From the NCBI RefSeq assembly GCF_900116535.1, contig NZ_FPAU01000004.1:404534-468533 (forward strand): a stretch of DNA of 64,000 nt, written 5' to 3'. Below the pieces are notes generated by a model that worked only from the letters and a program-made list of their open reading frames with translations, searched no databases and was not told the origin of the DNA. This DNA is from Kosakonia arachidis (GTDB taxonomy: Bacteria > Pseudomonadota > Gammaproteobacteria > Enterobacterales > Enterobacteriaceae). Shown in pieces: positions 55,110-63,977 of the stretch (the first letter of the stretch is position 1; every line of letters starts with the position of its first letter). The translations under genes were made by a program, and so were the position numbers.

Positions 55110-56787
55110 GTTCGTTATTCATCCACTGGCGAATGACCAGCGCCACGACGCGCGGATCGTTATCTGACATTTCGCGAATACGCTGGCTCATCACTTCTGC
55201 GCTCAGGCGCTGGTTAGAGCGACGCTGCTGGTTCACTTCGTCTTTACTCAGGCGAACTTCCACCGACTCTTCAATTTCGGCTCGTGCCTGTGTCGCTTCC
55301 AGTGCAGCTTTCGCTTCTTCCTGGCGGCGTACCAGTTGCGGACGTACCGCTTTACGCCACAACAGCCAGGCAACAATCAGCACCAGTAACCAGCGGCCTG
55401 CGGACATCAACTGGTCGATAAACGCCTGCTGCTTCCAGAACGGGAGCTGACCACCGATATCATCCGTTGCGTTAAACGGCGAGTTGACGACGTTGACGGT
55501 ATCACCGCGTTTTTCGGTATAACCCATTGCCTCACGGGTTAAATCTTCAATCTGTTTCAGTTGATCAGCGGTCAGTGCGGCTGTTTTACCATCTCCCAGC
55601 GTGCGGTAGTTCACCACCACCGCAACAGAGAGACGCTCAATATCACCAACATTCATCTTGGTATGACGAATAGTGCGATCAACTTCGTAGTTGTTGATTT
55701 CGCTATGCGTGGTATTACGCGGTCCCACCGTGTTGCTGTTTGCCGTGGAGGCATTTGTGCCTTGCTGACCTTGCGCATTCTGCTGGTTATTCTGCGTGGT
55801 GATCGGCGCGCTATTAGCTGGCGCTGGCTGGTTAGAGAGTGCGCCCGGAACACCACCAGGATACTGGCCGCCAATCTGTTCGCTGCCGTTCACCTGACGT
55901 GAACGCAGAACCGCTTGCGCCGGATCGCCGCCATTCGGGCTATATTGCTCTTCCGTTTGCTCTTTATTTGCGAAATCGAGTTGAGCGGTAACCTGCGCGT
56001 GTACGTTGCCGTTACCGACGATAGGGCCAAGAATGGCTTCGATACGGCGCTGGATACGGCCTTCAACCTCAGCGGTATATTTCAGTTGGGCATCATTCAG
56101 ATCGCGACCGGCTGCCCCCGCCTGCGTCAACAGATGACCGCTCTGATCAACAACTGTTACGTTACCCGGCGGCAAACCTGCCACCGCGCTGGAAACCAGA
56201 TGTACCATCGCGCTGATCTGACCGTCATCCAGGGCGCGGCCCGGTTGCAGATTAACGGTGACGGAGGCAGAAGGGGATTTTTGTTCGCGAACAAACAGCG
56301 ACGGTTTCGGCATGGCGAGGTGCACACGGGCACTTTTAACCGGGCCAAGCGTTTCGATGGTGCGGGCCAGTTCACCTTCCAGCGCACGCTGGTAGTTCAC
56401 TTGCTCGCTAAATTGGCTGATACCAAATTTTTCCTGATCCAGCAGTTCAAAACCCACTGCGCCGCCTTTCGGCAGACCCTGTTGCGCAAGACGCAAACGC
56501 AGTTCGTGAACTTTATCCGCTGGAACCTCAATCGCTCCGTTGCCATCGGCGAAGCGGTAAGGAATATTCATTTGGGTCAACTGGGTAACAATTGCTCCGC
56601 CATCCTGGTCGGATAAGTTGCTGTATAACGTCCGATAATCCGGGCTCTTGGCCCACAGTACCATAGCAACAACGATGGCCACAGCGGCTGCCGCTGCGAC
56701 CATTAATGGGATTTTGGGGTTCGCGCGTAAGCGGTTAAGCCACTCAAGAGATTTATTCTGCGGTGCAGTTGTTGCAGTCGCACTCAT
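55099..56787 (-). CDS. fliF: flagellar MS-ring protein FliF
   Basis: 562 residues (E. coli 552). Two membrane segments (about 28-46 and 455-475) flank periplasmic ring-building motifs ([40 protein letters not shown]) with a Gln/Asn/Ala-rich linker ([15 protein letters not shown]), slightly longer than in E. coli. First gene of the fliFGHIJK operon, divergent from fliE. Confidence 0.97.
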   Translation of the reverse strand: MSATATTAPQNKSLEWLNRLRANPKIPLMVAAAAAVAIVVAMVLWAKSPDYRTLYSNLSDQDGGAIVTQLTQMNIPYRFADGNGAIEVPADKVHELRLRLAQQGLPKGGAVGFELLDQEKFGISQFSEQVNYQRALEGELARTIETLGPVKSARVHLAMPKPSLFVREQKSPSASVTVNLQPGRALDDGQISAMVHLVSSAVAGLPPGNVTVVDQSGHLLTQAGAAGRDLNDAQLKYTAEVEGRIQRRIEAILGPIVGNGNVHAQVTAQLDFANKEQTEEQYSPNGGDPAQAVLRSRQVNGSEQIGGQYPGGVPGALSNQPAPANSAPITTQNNQQNAQGQQGTNASTANSNTVGPRNTTHSEINNYEVDRTIRHTKMNVGDIERLSVAVVVNYRTLGDGKTAALTADQLKQIEDLTREAMGYTEKRGDTVNVVNSPFNATDDIGGQLPFWKQQAFIDQLMSAGRWLLVLIVAWLLWRKAVRPQLVRRQEEAKAALEATQARAEIEESVEVRLSKDEVNQQRRSNQRLSAEVMSQRIREMSDNDPRVVALVIRQWMNNEHEQ

Positions 56788-57013
56788 TGCGCACCTCGTA
56801 ACTCTGGGTGGATGTAGTTATTTGAGTTGAGAAACAAAACAGACTCCCGGGTCGGCAAACTCGACATTTATCCATTATCATGGCAATGCCATTATTTGAT
56901 GATTCCCAATTTTCTATGCGCCAAATAACCTGTTTTTTTGTCTCTATTTACCGCCATTATCCCATTGACAAGCTGTTAACCTTGTTCGGTATCAAATCAT
57001 CCGGGGAAAAACA
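56788..57013. promoter_or_regulatory. fliF-fliE divergent promoter region
   Basis: 226 bases between divergent class II flagellar genes, where FlhDC-dependent promoters are expected. A TTGACA at 56965-56970 with GTATCA 18 bases on may serve fliE. I could not place the FlhDC boxes. Confidence 0.5.
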
Positions 57014-57325
57014 ATGGCTATACAGGGCATTGAAAGCGTCATCAGTCAGTTGCAGGCAACTGCTGGCGTTGCGCGCAATCAGAGCGTGGAGAGTGAACCG
57101 ACAATCAGCTTTGCCGGACAGCTGCATGCTGCGCTGGATCGCATCAGCGATACGCAAAACGTAGCACGTGTGCAGGCAGAGAAATTCACACTCGGCGAAC
57201 CGGGTGTGGCGTTGAATGACGTGATGACCGATCTGCAAAAATCGTCCATTTCGCTACAAATGGGCGTTCAGGTGCGTAATAAACTGGTGTCTGCCTATCA
57301 GGACATCATGAACATGCAGGTTTAG
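57014..57325 (+). CDS. fliE: flagellar hook-basal body protein FliE
   Basis: 103 residues (E. coli 104), starting [20 protein letters not shown] and ending [11 protein letters not shown], the conserved FliE C terminus. Links the MS ring and export gate to the rod. Monocistronic and divergent from fliF. Confidence 0.96.
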   Translation: MAIQGIESVISQLQATAGVARNQSVESEPTISFAGQLHAALDRISDTQNVARVQAEKFTLGEPGVALNDVMTDLQKSSISLQMGVQVRNKLVSAYQDIMNMQV

Positions 57326-57388
57326 GCCTGACTGATTTTGCATTTTGCCACCGATCTGCGCTTTGTTGTGGGCATTAAGGGCAACGTC

Positions 57389-57414
57389 AAACCTCGTGCT
57401 GCTGCGGGGTTTTT
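57389..57414 (+). terminator. terminator of fliE
   Basis: AAACCTCG and CGGGGTTT form a stem with a short loop followed by TTTTC, about 65 bases past fliE. Confidence 0.7.
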
Positions 57415-57496
57415 CTTTGTGAGCGGCCGGAGGGGTTGGAGCAGGCGTTAAAACCGGCCGTTAAATGCCGACCGGTCTCTCCTGAGGGTGCTGATT

Positions 57497-57667
57497 TCAG
57501 GCGTAAGCGGGTTTGTCTTGTTTGAAGATCTTACTGCAATGGGGGCACATCAGCGCTGAACCTTTCTGGACTCGGGTAAAGCTATGTTCTGACTGCATAG
57601 CGCAGTGAGGGCAGGAACATTTGGTGAGATAGTTGCGACCGTTTTTTGAATCTTTCCGTTGTGGCAT
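57497..57667 (-). CDS. YnfU-like zinc-ribbon protein
   Basis: 56 residues from ATG at 57667, preceded by CAGGAAAT; the frame is open up to 57796 but without conservation. Two Cys pairs (CSCPHC near 18-23 and MCPHC near 40-44) make a zinc ribbon, and the layout is like the small YnfU family. Function unknown. Isolated between fliE and yedF. Confidence 0.8.
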   Translation of the reverse strand: MPQRKDSKNGRNYLTKCSCPHCAMQSEHSFTRVQKGSALMCPHCSKIFKQDKPAYA

Positions 57668-57997
57668 AGAGTATTTCCTGATAAATGGACTGCAACGATA
57701 CACTATCTCAGTGCATATAGCCCGTAATGATTTCCCTGCGGTCACGTTATCACCTTCCACCTTACTGTCAGAAAAGCCGATAAAAATTGCCAGCACAGGG
57801 GTGATTTAAGCCCTATATAGTCGTATGCCTACGCATCAAAATAACCGTCGCACAAGCTACAGCGATCGATAAGAAATGTTTGACTACTTTCGTACCGATG
57901 CGGTGATGTATCGCGGTAAGCAGAGCGGACACAACCGCTGCATGTTTATGAATGAGTGAGGCGAGCCCCGCCATTTCGTTGATTGGATGTGATCGGC

Positions 57998-58028
57998 GAC
58001 TGGCTCACCGTTTACGGGTAAGCCAGTC
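57998..58028. terminator. hairpin downstream of yedF
   Basis: GACTGGCT and AGCCAGTC arms with extra ACC/GGT pairing; T run weak, so a likely but not certain terminator for the minus-strand yedEF unit. Confidence 0.5.
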
Positions 58029-58035
58029 TGTTGCG

Positions 58036-58266
58036 TCACTTCTGGATCAAGTAGCGGATGGTTGGGCCATCCTGCTGGATATCCAGCACAGTATAACCGT
58101 GGTTGCGGGCATCCAGCGGAATGTTATTAATCGACTGCGGGCAGTCGCTCACCACCTCCAGAATCTCCCCTTTTTTGAGCTGCGGCATCGCTTCAAGTGT
58201 GGCTACCGCCGGATAAGGACAGGGTTCACCGCTCATATCAAGGCGGTAATCGGGCACAATCTTCAT
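58036..58266 (-). CDS. yedF: TusA-family sulfur carrier YedF
   Basis: 76 residues (E. coli 77). The persulfide-carrying cysteine is in SGEPCPYPAVATLEAM (Cys16 region), with the TusA-like fold. Overlaps yedE by four bases (ATGA), suggesting coupled use of sulfur or selenium taken up by YedE. Confidence 0.95.
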   Translation of the reverse strand: MKIVPDYRLDMSGEPCPYPAVATLEAMPQLKKGEILEVVSDCPQSINNIPLDARNHGYTVLDIQQDGPTIRYLIQK

Positions 58267-59468
58267 GCTGTCTCCTTCACAGGCGCCGGCGCATTACGGC
58301 GAAAGAAATGTTTTTCCCAGCCAATGACAAACAGTAGTGCGGCCAGCAACAAAGCATAGGTCACCAGCAGGCCGCCGAGCGGGCCAAAGGTGTTCAGTAA
58401 GTTGATTTTATCCCAGTGGGTGGCGAGGGAAGGGGATAAGTCATCCCAGAAGTATGCCAGGATCGTCGAACCGATGACGTTGCCCAGCCCGACCCACCAG
58501 TAATGCACCTGGCCTTCGACTGCGCGGTACATCCAGCCGGTTTCACACCCGCCCGCCAGCACAATTCCGAAGCCAAACAGCAGCCCACCGAGTACCGCAT
58601 TCGGCCCGGCCCACATGATTTTGGGTTCCATCCCCAGTTGCACATAGCTGAAAATGCCGATCGCGCTCGCCGCCATGCCGAAAATAATGGCTTTTGCCAT
58701 CATGGTGCGCCCGGTGATCCACATATCGCGGAAGGCGGAGGTGAAGCAGATTTGTGCCCGCTCAATCAGTAAACCAAAACCGATGCCAAACAGCATCGCC
58801 AGTCCCAGTTTTGGCTGATTCATCGCCGTCATTAGCGCCCAACCCACCATGCCGATAAACACCAGCATACCGATACGAAAGCGGCGTTTTGCCTGATCCG
58901 GTTTTTGCGTCAACGGCGAGGCGGCGGAGACTTTCTGCATCTTTACCGCAATACGGAACATGGGCAGCAGCGTGAAGCGTGCGCCAAACCATGAGCCTAT
59001 TGCTGTGGCAACGGCAAAGAACCAGGCATGCAGTGAAAATTGCGGAATGCCAGTGAAGAAGGCGGCAAGATTACAGCCCATTGCCAACCGGGCACCGAAA
59101 CCGGCAATGATGCCGCCAGCAATGGCCTGCGCGATGCGAATGCGGCTGTGCGGAAAACGTAGCTTGACGTTATTCGCCCACAACGCGGCGGCAAAACAGC
59201 CGCCAAACATACCGATGATCATCATGCCATCAATACGCGTCAGCGGCGTACCGTCCAGATGGATCAGTTTGAAGTATCCCCACTCTTCGGTATGGACGCC
59301 CGCCAGTTGCAATAACTGGCCGCCCCAGCGGGTGAATTCGCCGGTCACTGCCCAGAAGGTGCCGGTAATGCCGAAATAGTAGGTTGAAAGAATACCAGCG
59401 GCGATAACGGCCGGAATCGGGGACCAGAAGCGAATCAGGAAACGCTCTTTAAAGTATTGCCATGACAT
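58263..59468 (-). CDS. yedE: sulfur/selenium transporter-like membrane protein YedE
   Basis: 401 residues from ATG at 59468 (MSWQYFKERFLIRFWSPIPA), the E. coli start and length; the frame is open to 59522 without conservation. About nine membrane segments and the conserved cysteine motifs ARLAMGCNLAAFF and LAGGCETGWMYR of the YeeE/YedE thiosulfate-uptake family. Forms a unit with yedF. Confidence 0.95.
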   Translation of the reverse strand: MSWQYFKERFLIRFWSPIPAVIAAGILSTYYFGITGTFWAVTGEFTRWGGQLLQLAGVHTEEWGYFKLIHLDGTPLTRIDGMMIIGMFGGCFAAALWANNVKLRFPHSRIRIAQAIAGGIIAGFGARLAMGCNLAAFFTGIPQFSLHAWFFAVATAIGSWFGARFTLLPMFRIAVKMQKVSAASPLTQKPDQAKRRFRIGMLVFIGMVGWALMTAMNQPKLGLAMLFGIGFGLLIERAQICFTSAFRDMWITGRTMMAKAIIFGMAASAIGIFSYVQLGMEPKIMWAGPNAVLGGLLFGFGIVLAGGCETGWMYRAVEGQVHYWWVGLGNVIGSTILAYFWDDLSPSLATHWDKINLLNTFGPLGGLLVTYALLLAALLFVIGWEKHFFRRNAPAPVKETA

Positions 59469-59652
59469 AGTAAAAACCCCTGAACTCAGAAGGCAGCAAT
59501 TGAAAGAAGGCGAATGATACACGTGGCAAATGACAAACTAACGTAAAAAGGGCGTAAACCCTGGTGCAGATCAAACTTCTTCACGCCGGAGAAGGGTGGC
59601 GATGATAACGCTTTAATGCCACAATATTTTTTTTTCGCGTTCGGGATAAATA

Positions 59653-60063
59653 ATGAAAAAGCGAGTGATTATTGGCGCGGCGCTACTGCTCAGTGGCTGC
59701 GTACAGGTGGATGATTACAACGCGGTGGTAAAACAGCCTGCGCCGGCAGGTTTGGCGGGTTACTGGCAGTCGGCAGGCCCGCAGAGCAAACTGGTCAGCC
59801 CGGAAGCTATCGCCAGCCTGATCGTCACGCCCAAAGGGGACACGCTGGATTGCCGTCAGTGGCAGCGGGTCATTGCCGTACCGGGGAAACTGATGCGTGA
59901 CGGCAGTACCTTATATAACGTGACGCAAAGACGGGATATTTACCCGCTCGACCTCGAAGATAATACGCTGGAATTTGATGGCATGACTTTAAAACGTGTC
60001 GATAAACCGACGGTTGAGTGCCAGAACGCGCTGACCGCCGCCGGGCTGGATATCAGCAAATAA
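59653..60063 (+). CDS. yedD: lipoprotein YedD
   Basis: 136 residues (E. coli 137). Signal peptide MKKRVIIGAALLLSGC with the lipobox LSGC (Cys16), and a mature domain with LAGYWQSAGPQSKLVSPEA. Envelope lipoprotein of unknown role. Divergent from yedE. Confidence 0.95.
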   Translation: MKKRVIIGAALLLSGCVQVDDYNAVVKQPAPAGLAGYWQSAGPQSKLVSPEAIASLIVTPKGDTLDCRQWQRVIAVPGKLMRDGSTLYNVTQRRDIYPLDLEDNTLEFDGMTLKRVDKPTVECQNALTAAGLDISK

Positions 60064-60302
60064 GCGTGGCGCCGGGTACTGTTGCCCGGCAATCACATAG
60101 CCTTCCTTTTTTTTCTTCCATATTCAGATATCGCAGGTATTTGTGCATCTTAGGCACGGGATTACGCGCAGCATTAGCGTCAGCCTGCATTTTTCGCGAA
60201 AGACAAAAGAGAGGGAGTAGCAAAGAAAACCTGATGCCATGTGCCTGAGACTCGAGCAACAGTGCGGGTGGGTGTTAAAAATGTCACCCGCCTGTTCTGA
60301 GA
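60064..60302. other. intergenic region between yedD and fliT
   Basis: Holds two hairpins, GCCGGG/CCCGGC just after yedD and GCGGGTG/CACCCGC just after fliT, with no strong T runs. No gene seen. Confidence 0.5.
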
Positions 60303-60662
60303 TTAGATCTCATTCGGGAAGAGTATATTTCCAGAGAGGCGTCCATATGTCGAATGCAGGTTATGTTGTTGAGATGTTTGTCTAACTAATGTCCGCAGTT
60401 CGTCCATTCGCTCGTTTAATAGTGTTTTCAGCACCACTTCGTTATCCAGAATTTGCTTCAGCAGAGGCCGAATTTGCGCCTGCAACTGAGGCGCAACTTC
60501 TCCGGTATCCTGGGACTGTGCTATCTTCTCCACAGCGTTAACATACTTCACTTCATGTTCGATGAGTTCGTCCCAACGCCCTTCCTTCGCGAGGTTAAGC
60601 ATGGCGCGGCTGGTGACCAACAGCTGCTGATAGTGGTGGAGCAACCCGAGATTTGCTTCCAT
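60303..60662 (-). CDS. fliT: flagellar chaperone FliT
   Basis: 119 residues (E. coli 121), starting MEANLGLLHHYQQLLVTSRA; all-helical. FliT binds the FliD cap and inhibits FlhDC. Its ATG overlaps the fliS stop. Confidence 0.94.
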   Translation of the reverse strand: MEANLGLLHHYQQLLVTSRAMLNLAKEGRWDELIEHEVKYVNAVEKIAQSQDTGEVAPQLQAQIRPLLKQILDNEVVLKTLLNERMDELRTLVRQTSQQHNLHSTYGRLSGNILFPNEI

Positions 60663-61072
60663 TAGTAAGTGTCCCGCGCGTTTTGATTATTGGGGCCAAT
60701 TTCTTTCCAGGCATCAGCGATGTTGCTCAACAACTTCGATACTTCATCAATGGCGGAGAGGTCATTGTGGAGGTTTGCCTGTAAAAGACGTCGTGTCATG
60801 TACTCATAAAGACTGTCCAAATTTGCAGAGATCTCCCCACCGTCTTCGTGATTAAGACCGGCCCGTAAGCCGTTGGTAATGATATTAATCGCATGTGAAA
60901 GTGCGCGTCCTTTGCCGGGAATATCCCCCTGTTCAATCAGGATCGCAGCCCTTTTCATGGCGCTCAAGGCGCCATCAAAAAGTAACACCACGAGTTGATG
61001 TGGACTGGCGCTCAGAACGGCACTTTCCACACCGACCTGGGCATAAGCCTGAGTCCCCGATTTCATGTACAT
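60662..61072 (-). CDS. fliS: flagellin chaperone FliS
   Basis: 136 residues from ATG at 61072 (MYMKSGTQAYAQVGVESAVL), which fits the conserved MY start; TGAGG lies in front of it. The ATG at 61084 is less likely. Four-helix protein holding flagellin unfolded for export. Confidence 0.95.
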   Translation of the reverse strand: MYMKSGTQAYAQVGVESAVLSASPHQLVVLLFDGALSAMKRAAILIEQGDIPGKGRALSHAINIITNGLRAGLNHEDGGEISANLDSLYEYMTRRLLQANLHNDLSAIDEVSKLLSNIADAWKEIGPNNQNARDTY

Positions 61073-61092
61073 ATCAAACCTCAACTGATGGT

Positions 61093-62496
61093 TTATTTAA
61101 ACTGCTGGGTCAAATAATTACCGGTTGTTGTCAGGGATGAAACCAGCTGACTTAAACTGGTGAACTGTGTCTTATAGCGCGCCATGGTTGCAGTGATCTG
61201 ACTGTTCACTGAATCATACTGGTCGGATAACTGTTTCAGCGTTTTGTTGATCCCGTCAGTCGCATTTTGTACGGTACCATTGGTACCTAAAAAATCGTCC
61301 AGCAGGTTGCTTGCCTGAGTGGCGAACCCGGTGGTTTTACCGTCACCGGACAGGAAAGAGATCACGTCCGCTGATTTTTCATTTAACGCTGTATTAAGTT
61401 TGGTGCTGTCAACGGTCAGCTTACCGCTCGTATCCTGAGTCACACCCAATTGCGACAGAATAGAGAAACTCCCGCTGTCAGTCTGAGAGGACGACAACAT
61501 AGAGCGCAGTCGCGTCTGAATGTTACGCAACGTACCGTCGCCGAGCAGGTCGCCGTTCGAGTTGTCCTGCGAACCACTGCCCTGATCCACTGCGGTATAT
61601 TTGGTCTGGTTAGCAATGGTCGTTTGCAAAGAGTTGTAGGCATCGACAAACGCCTGGATCGCGTCGGTCATCGGCTGGTTGTCTTTTGTTACCGACAGTG
61701 TTTCCGGGCTACCAACGTTAGTTTTATTCAATGTCAGCGTGACACCTTCCGGCGCATCAGTAATCGTGTTACTGCTACGGGTAATGGCAATCCCGTTAAT
61801 TTTCAGCGTCGCGTCAGCCGCAGCAACCTGCTGTGTCATCACGTTGCTCGCGCTGCTGGTATTCGTCGAGTCATAGCTGATGTACTTTGCCAGTTGCGTA
61901 TCATTTGTGGTGATCGTCATCTGGTTAGCTGTACCGCTGTCACGTGAAGTCAGTGCCAGGTAATAGCTGTTGTCATCTGCTTTAATAATGCTCGCAGTCA
62001 CGCTGCCTTGCTGTTTGTTAATTGCATCGCGGACGTCCGACAGACTCGTTTGATCGCTGTTCAGCGTCACGGTCATCGGCGTCTTTTGCCCAGGCTGAGT
62101 GATCGTAATAGTCCGAGAACTCAGGCTGCTGTCGCCTAAATCAGTATCTTTGCTGGCCACTTTCGGGCTGAGCAGCGATTGAGAAGCTGCCAGCGAAGAC
62201 ACTTCGACCGAGTAAGTTCCCGCTGCGGCATTGTTGGCCAGCGTAGCAGTGAACGCGGTGTTAGTGCTGGATACTTTTGTCGATGCAATGCTTGATGTGT
62301 CTTTCAGCGCATTCGCAGCAGTTTGCAGCTTAGTCAGGGAGGTTTGCACCACGCCCCAGGCTGTTAGCTTGGCTTTATACGAAGTCTGTTGAGTGGTAAT
62401 TGGCGTCAGCTTTGTTTGTTCAGCTGTCTGCAAATTGTCATACAACGTGTTCAGATCCAAGCTTGTGCCTGCGCCGAGCGAACTAATACTTGCCAT
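61093..62496 (-). CDS. fliD: flagellar filament cap FliD
   Basis: 467 residues (E. coli 468). Conserved N-terminus MASISSLGAGTSLDLNTLYD and the C-terminal coiled region (FTSLSQLVSSLTTTGNYLTQ); the centre is variable. Pentameric or hexameric cap at the filament tip. First gene of fliDST, with a sigma-28 promoter upstream. Confidence 0.96.
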   Translation of the reverse strand: MASISSLGAGTSLDLNTLYDNLQTAEQTKLTPITTQQTSYKAKLTAWGVVQTSLTKLQTAANALKDTSSIASTKVSSTNTAFTATLANNAAAGTYSVEVSSLAASQSLLSPKVASKDTDLGDSSLSSRTITITQPGQKTPMTVTLNSDQTSLSDVRDAINKQQGSVTASIIKADDNSYYLALTSRDSGTANQMTITTNDTQLAKYISYDSTNTSSASNVMTQQVAAADATLKINGIAITRSSNTITDAPEGVTLTLNKTNVGSPETLSVTKDNQPMTDAIQAFVDAYNSLQTTIANQTKYTAVDQGSGSQDNSNGDLLGDGTLRNIQTRLRSMLSSSQTDSGSFSILSQLGVTQDTSGKLTVDSTKLNTALNEKSADVISFLSGDGKTTGFATQASNLLDDFLGTNGTVQNATDGINKTLKQLSDQYDSVNSQITATMARYKTQFTSLSQLVSSLTTTGNYLTQQFK

Positions 62497-62533
62497 ATCT
62501 TCATCCTTCAGTTTTTGACAATCACTGTGTGGA

Positions 62534-62560
62534 TTATCGGCAGCGACTTCGAAAAGATTA
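62534..62560 (-). promoter_or_regulatory. sigma-28 (FliA) promoter of fliDST
   Basis: On the minus strand TAAT (62557-62560), 15-base spacer, and GCCGATAA (62534-62541), a perfect -10 element for FliA; one mismatch at -35. Confidence 0.85.
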
Positions 62561-62642
62561 GAGGTTTTTTTTTAAAGCAATGGCGAAATAAAGCCAAAGA
62601 ATAGCGGGCAGTTTGTGGCTTTAAAAAAATAAGGCTTTCCTC

Positions 62643-62669
62643 TAAAGGTTGGTCAGTGACGGTCGATAA
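62643..62669 (+). promoter_or_regulatory. sigma-28 (FliA) promoter of fliC
   Basis: TAAA (62643-62646), 15-base spacer, GTCGATAA (62662-62669): one mismatch to the consensus TAAA-N15-GCCGATAA. About 75 bases before the fliC ATG. Confidence 0.88.
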
Positions 62670-62741
62670 TCAGGATGACGGTAAGAACGCCGTAGGCAGA
62701 TGCCTGAATCTGATAACTTTTTTATTTAAAGGAATTACATT

Positions 62742-63647
62742 ATGGCTGTTATTAATACTAACACCCTGTCGCTGACGACTCAGAACAACCTGACCAAATC
62801 TCAGGCTTCCCTGGGGACCGCGATCGAGCGTCTCTCTTCCGGTCTGCGTATCAACAGTGCGAAAGATGACGCTGCTGGCCAGGCGATTGCGAACCGCTTT
62901 ACGTCCAACATCAACGGCCTGACCGTTGCTGCCCGTAACGCCAACGACGGTATCTCCCTGTCGCAGACGGCTGAAGGCGCGCTGAGCGAAATCAACAACA
63001 ACTTGCAGCGTATCCGTGACCTGACCGTTCAGGCGCAGAACAGCTCCAACTCTGCGTCCGACATCGACTCCATCCAGGCTGAAGTTAACCAGCGTATGGA
63101 AGAAGTTAACCGCGTGACCACCCAGACCGACTTCAACGGCATCAAAGTGCTGAACACCGGTTCGGGTACCAGCAGCTACAACTTCCAGGTTGGCGCGAAA
63201 GACAACGAAACCATCTCCATCAAACTGAACGCCTCGAATTCCTACAACCTGTTCAACGCGACAGGCGCAACCTTCCAGACGACTGGCCAGAGCATCAACG
63301 GTACTGCACGTGCCACTGCCGCTGAAGGTTTCGACGTACTGAGCGGTACCGTAACCTCCGGTGGTACTGTTGACGGTAGCCCGCTGGCAGATATCGATGC
63401 GGCAATCAAGGCCGTTGACTCCCAGCGCAGCCTGCTGGGTGCATCCCAGAACCGTTTCGAATCCACCATCACCAACCTGAACAACACCGTGAGCAACCTG
63501 ACGTCTGCCCGCAGCCGTATTCAGGACTCCGATTACGCGACCGAAGTATCGAACATGTCGCGCGCGCAGATCCTGCAGCAGGCGGGTTCTTCCGTACTGG
63601 CTCAGGCCAACCAGGTTCCGCAGACCATGCTGTCCCTGCTGCGTTAA
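62742..63647 (+). CDS. fliC: flagellin FliC (short form)
   Basis: 301 residues. Fully conserved D0/D1 ends (MAVINTNTLSLTTQNNLTKS; RIQDSDYATEVSNMSRAQIL ... MLSLLR) with only about 90 variable residues between, so it lacks most of the outer D2/D3 domains of the ~500-residue E. coli K-12 flagellin. AAAGGAATTAC precedes the ATG. Self-assembles into the filament. A perfect terminator follows, then a second flagellin gene begins 330 bases downstream. Confidence 0.96.
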   Translation: MAVINTNTLSLTTQNNLTKSQASLGTAIERLSSGLRINSAKDDAAGQAIANRFTSNINGLTVAARNANDGISLSQTAEGALSEINNNLQRIRDLTVQAQNSSNSASDIDSIQAEVNQRMEEVNRVTTQTDFNGIKVLNTGSGTSSYNFQVGAKDNETISIKLNASNSYNLFNATGATFQTTGQSINGTARATAAEGFDVLSGTVTSGGTVDGSPLADIDAAIKAVDSQRSLLGASQNRFESTITNLNNTVSNLTSARSRIQDSDYATEVSNMSRAQILQQAGSSVLAQANQVPQTMLSLLR

Positions 63648-63660
63648 TTCGCAACGGATT

Positions 63661-63688
63661 AAAAAAGGCATCTTCGGATGCCTTTTTT
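63661..63688 (+). terminator. terminator of fliC
   Basis: AAAAAAGGCATC-TTCG-GATGCCTTTTTT: perfect 12-base stem with a TTCG loop and T tail, 13 bases after the fliC stop. Confidence 0.96.
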
Positions 63689-63744
63689 ATTGCCAACGGA
63701 AAACCACCCCCTGTTGGGATGGTCATCAAATACCTGTCTTGAGA

Positions 63745-63842
63745 TCTCAATCTTACAGTACTGGCAGAGACTTCTTTTTAAGGGGGGCCATACCCTTTTA
63801 GGACCAACCGATGCCGCCTTCTATGAAAGTGGATTTTTACTT
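63745..63842 (+). repeat. second, degenerate copy of the dgcQ-upstream element
   Basis: Matches 41735-41842 in order: AATCTT, ACTGG, CTTCTTTTTAAGG and the 16-base string ATGCCGCCTTCTATGA followed by a T-rich tail and ACT. Gaps and substitutions separate the blocks, and the terminator stem is weaker here (CCGCC against AGTGG). Confidence 0.5.
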
Positions 63843-63882
63843 GCTTTAAAAACCGGGCACCGCAAAAAAATAAAAAAATCGC

Positions 63883-63909
63883 TAAAGAGTTTATTACCCC
63901 CGTCGATAA
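63883..63909 (+). promoter_or_regulatory. sigma-28 promoter of the second flagellin gene
   Basis: TAAA (63883-63886), 15-base spacer, GTCGATAA (63902-63909), the same -10 variant as the fliC promoter. About 70 bases before the second ATG. Confidence 0.88.
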
Positions 63910-63977
63910 CAATTTTGACGGTGATGAAGCCGCTGGCGCATACCGGAATATAAATTTCTCAATGAAGGATAATTATC

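Noticed and set aside
56840..56880. Sigma-28 promoter for fliF
   Set aside because: On the minus strand TAAA and GCCGA occur but with a ten-base spacer rather than 15, so it does not fit.
63678..63953. 91-residue plus-strand frame between the flagellin genes
   Set aside because: It begins inside the fliC terminator, lacks a ribosome site and covers the sigma-28 promoter of the next gene; no protein family resemblance.
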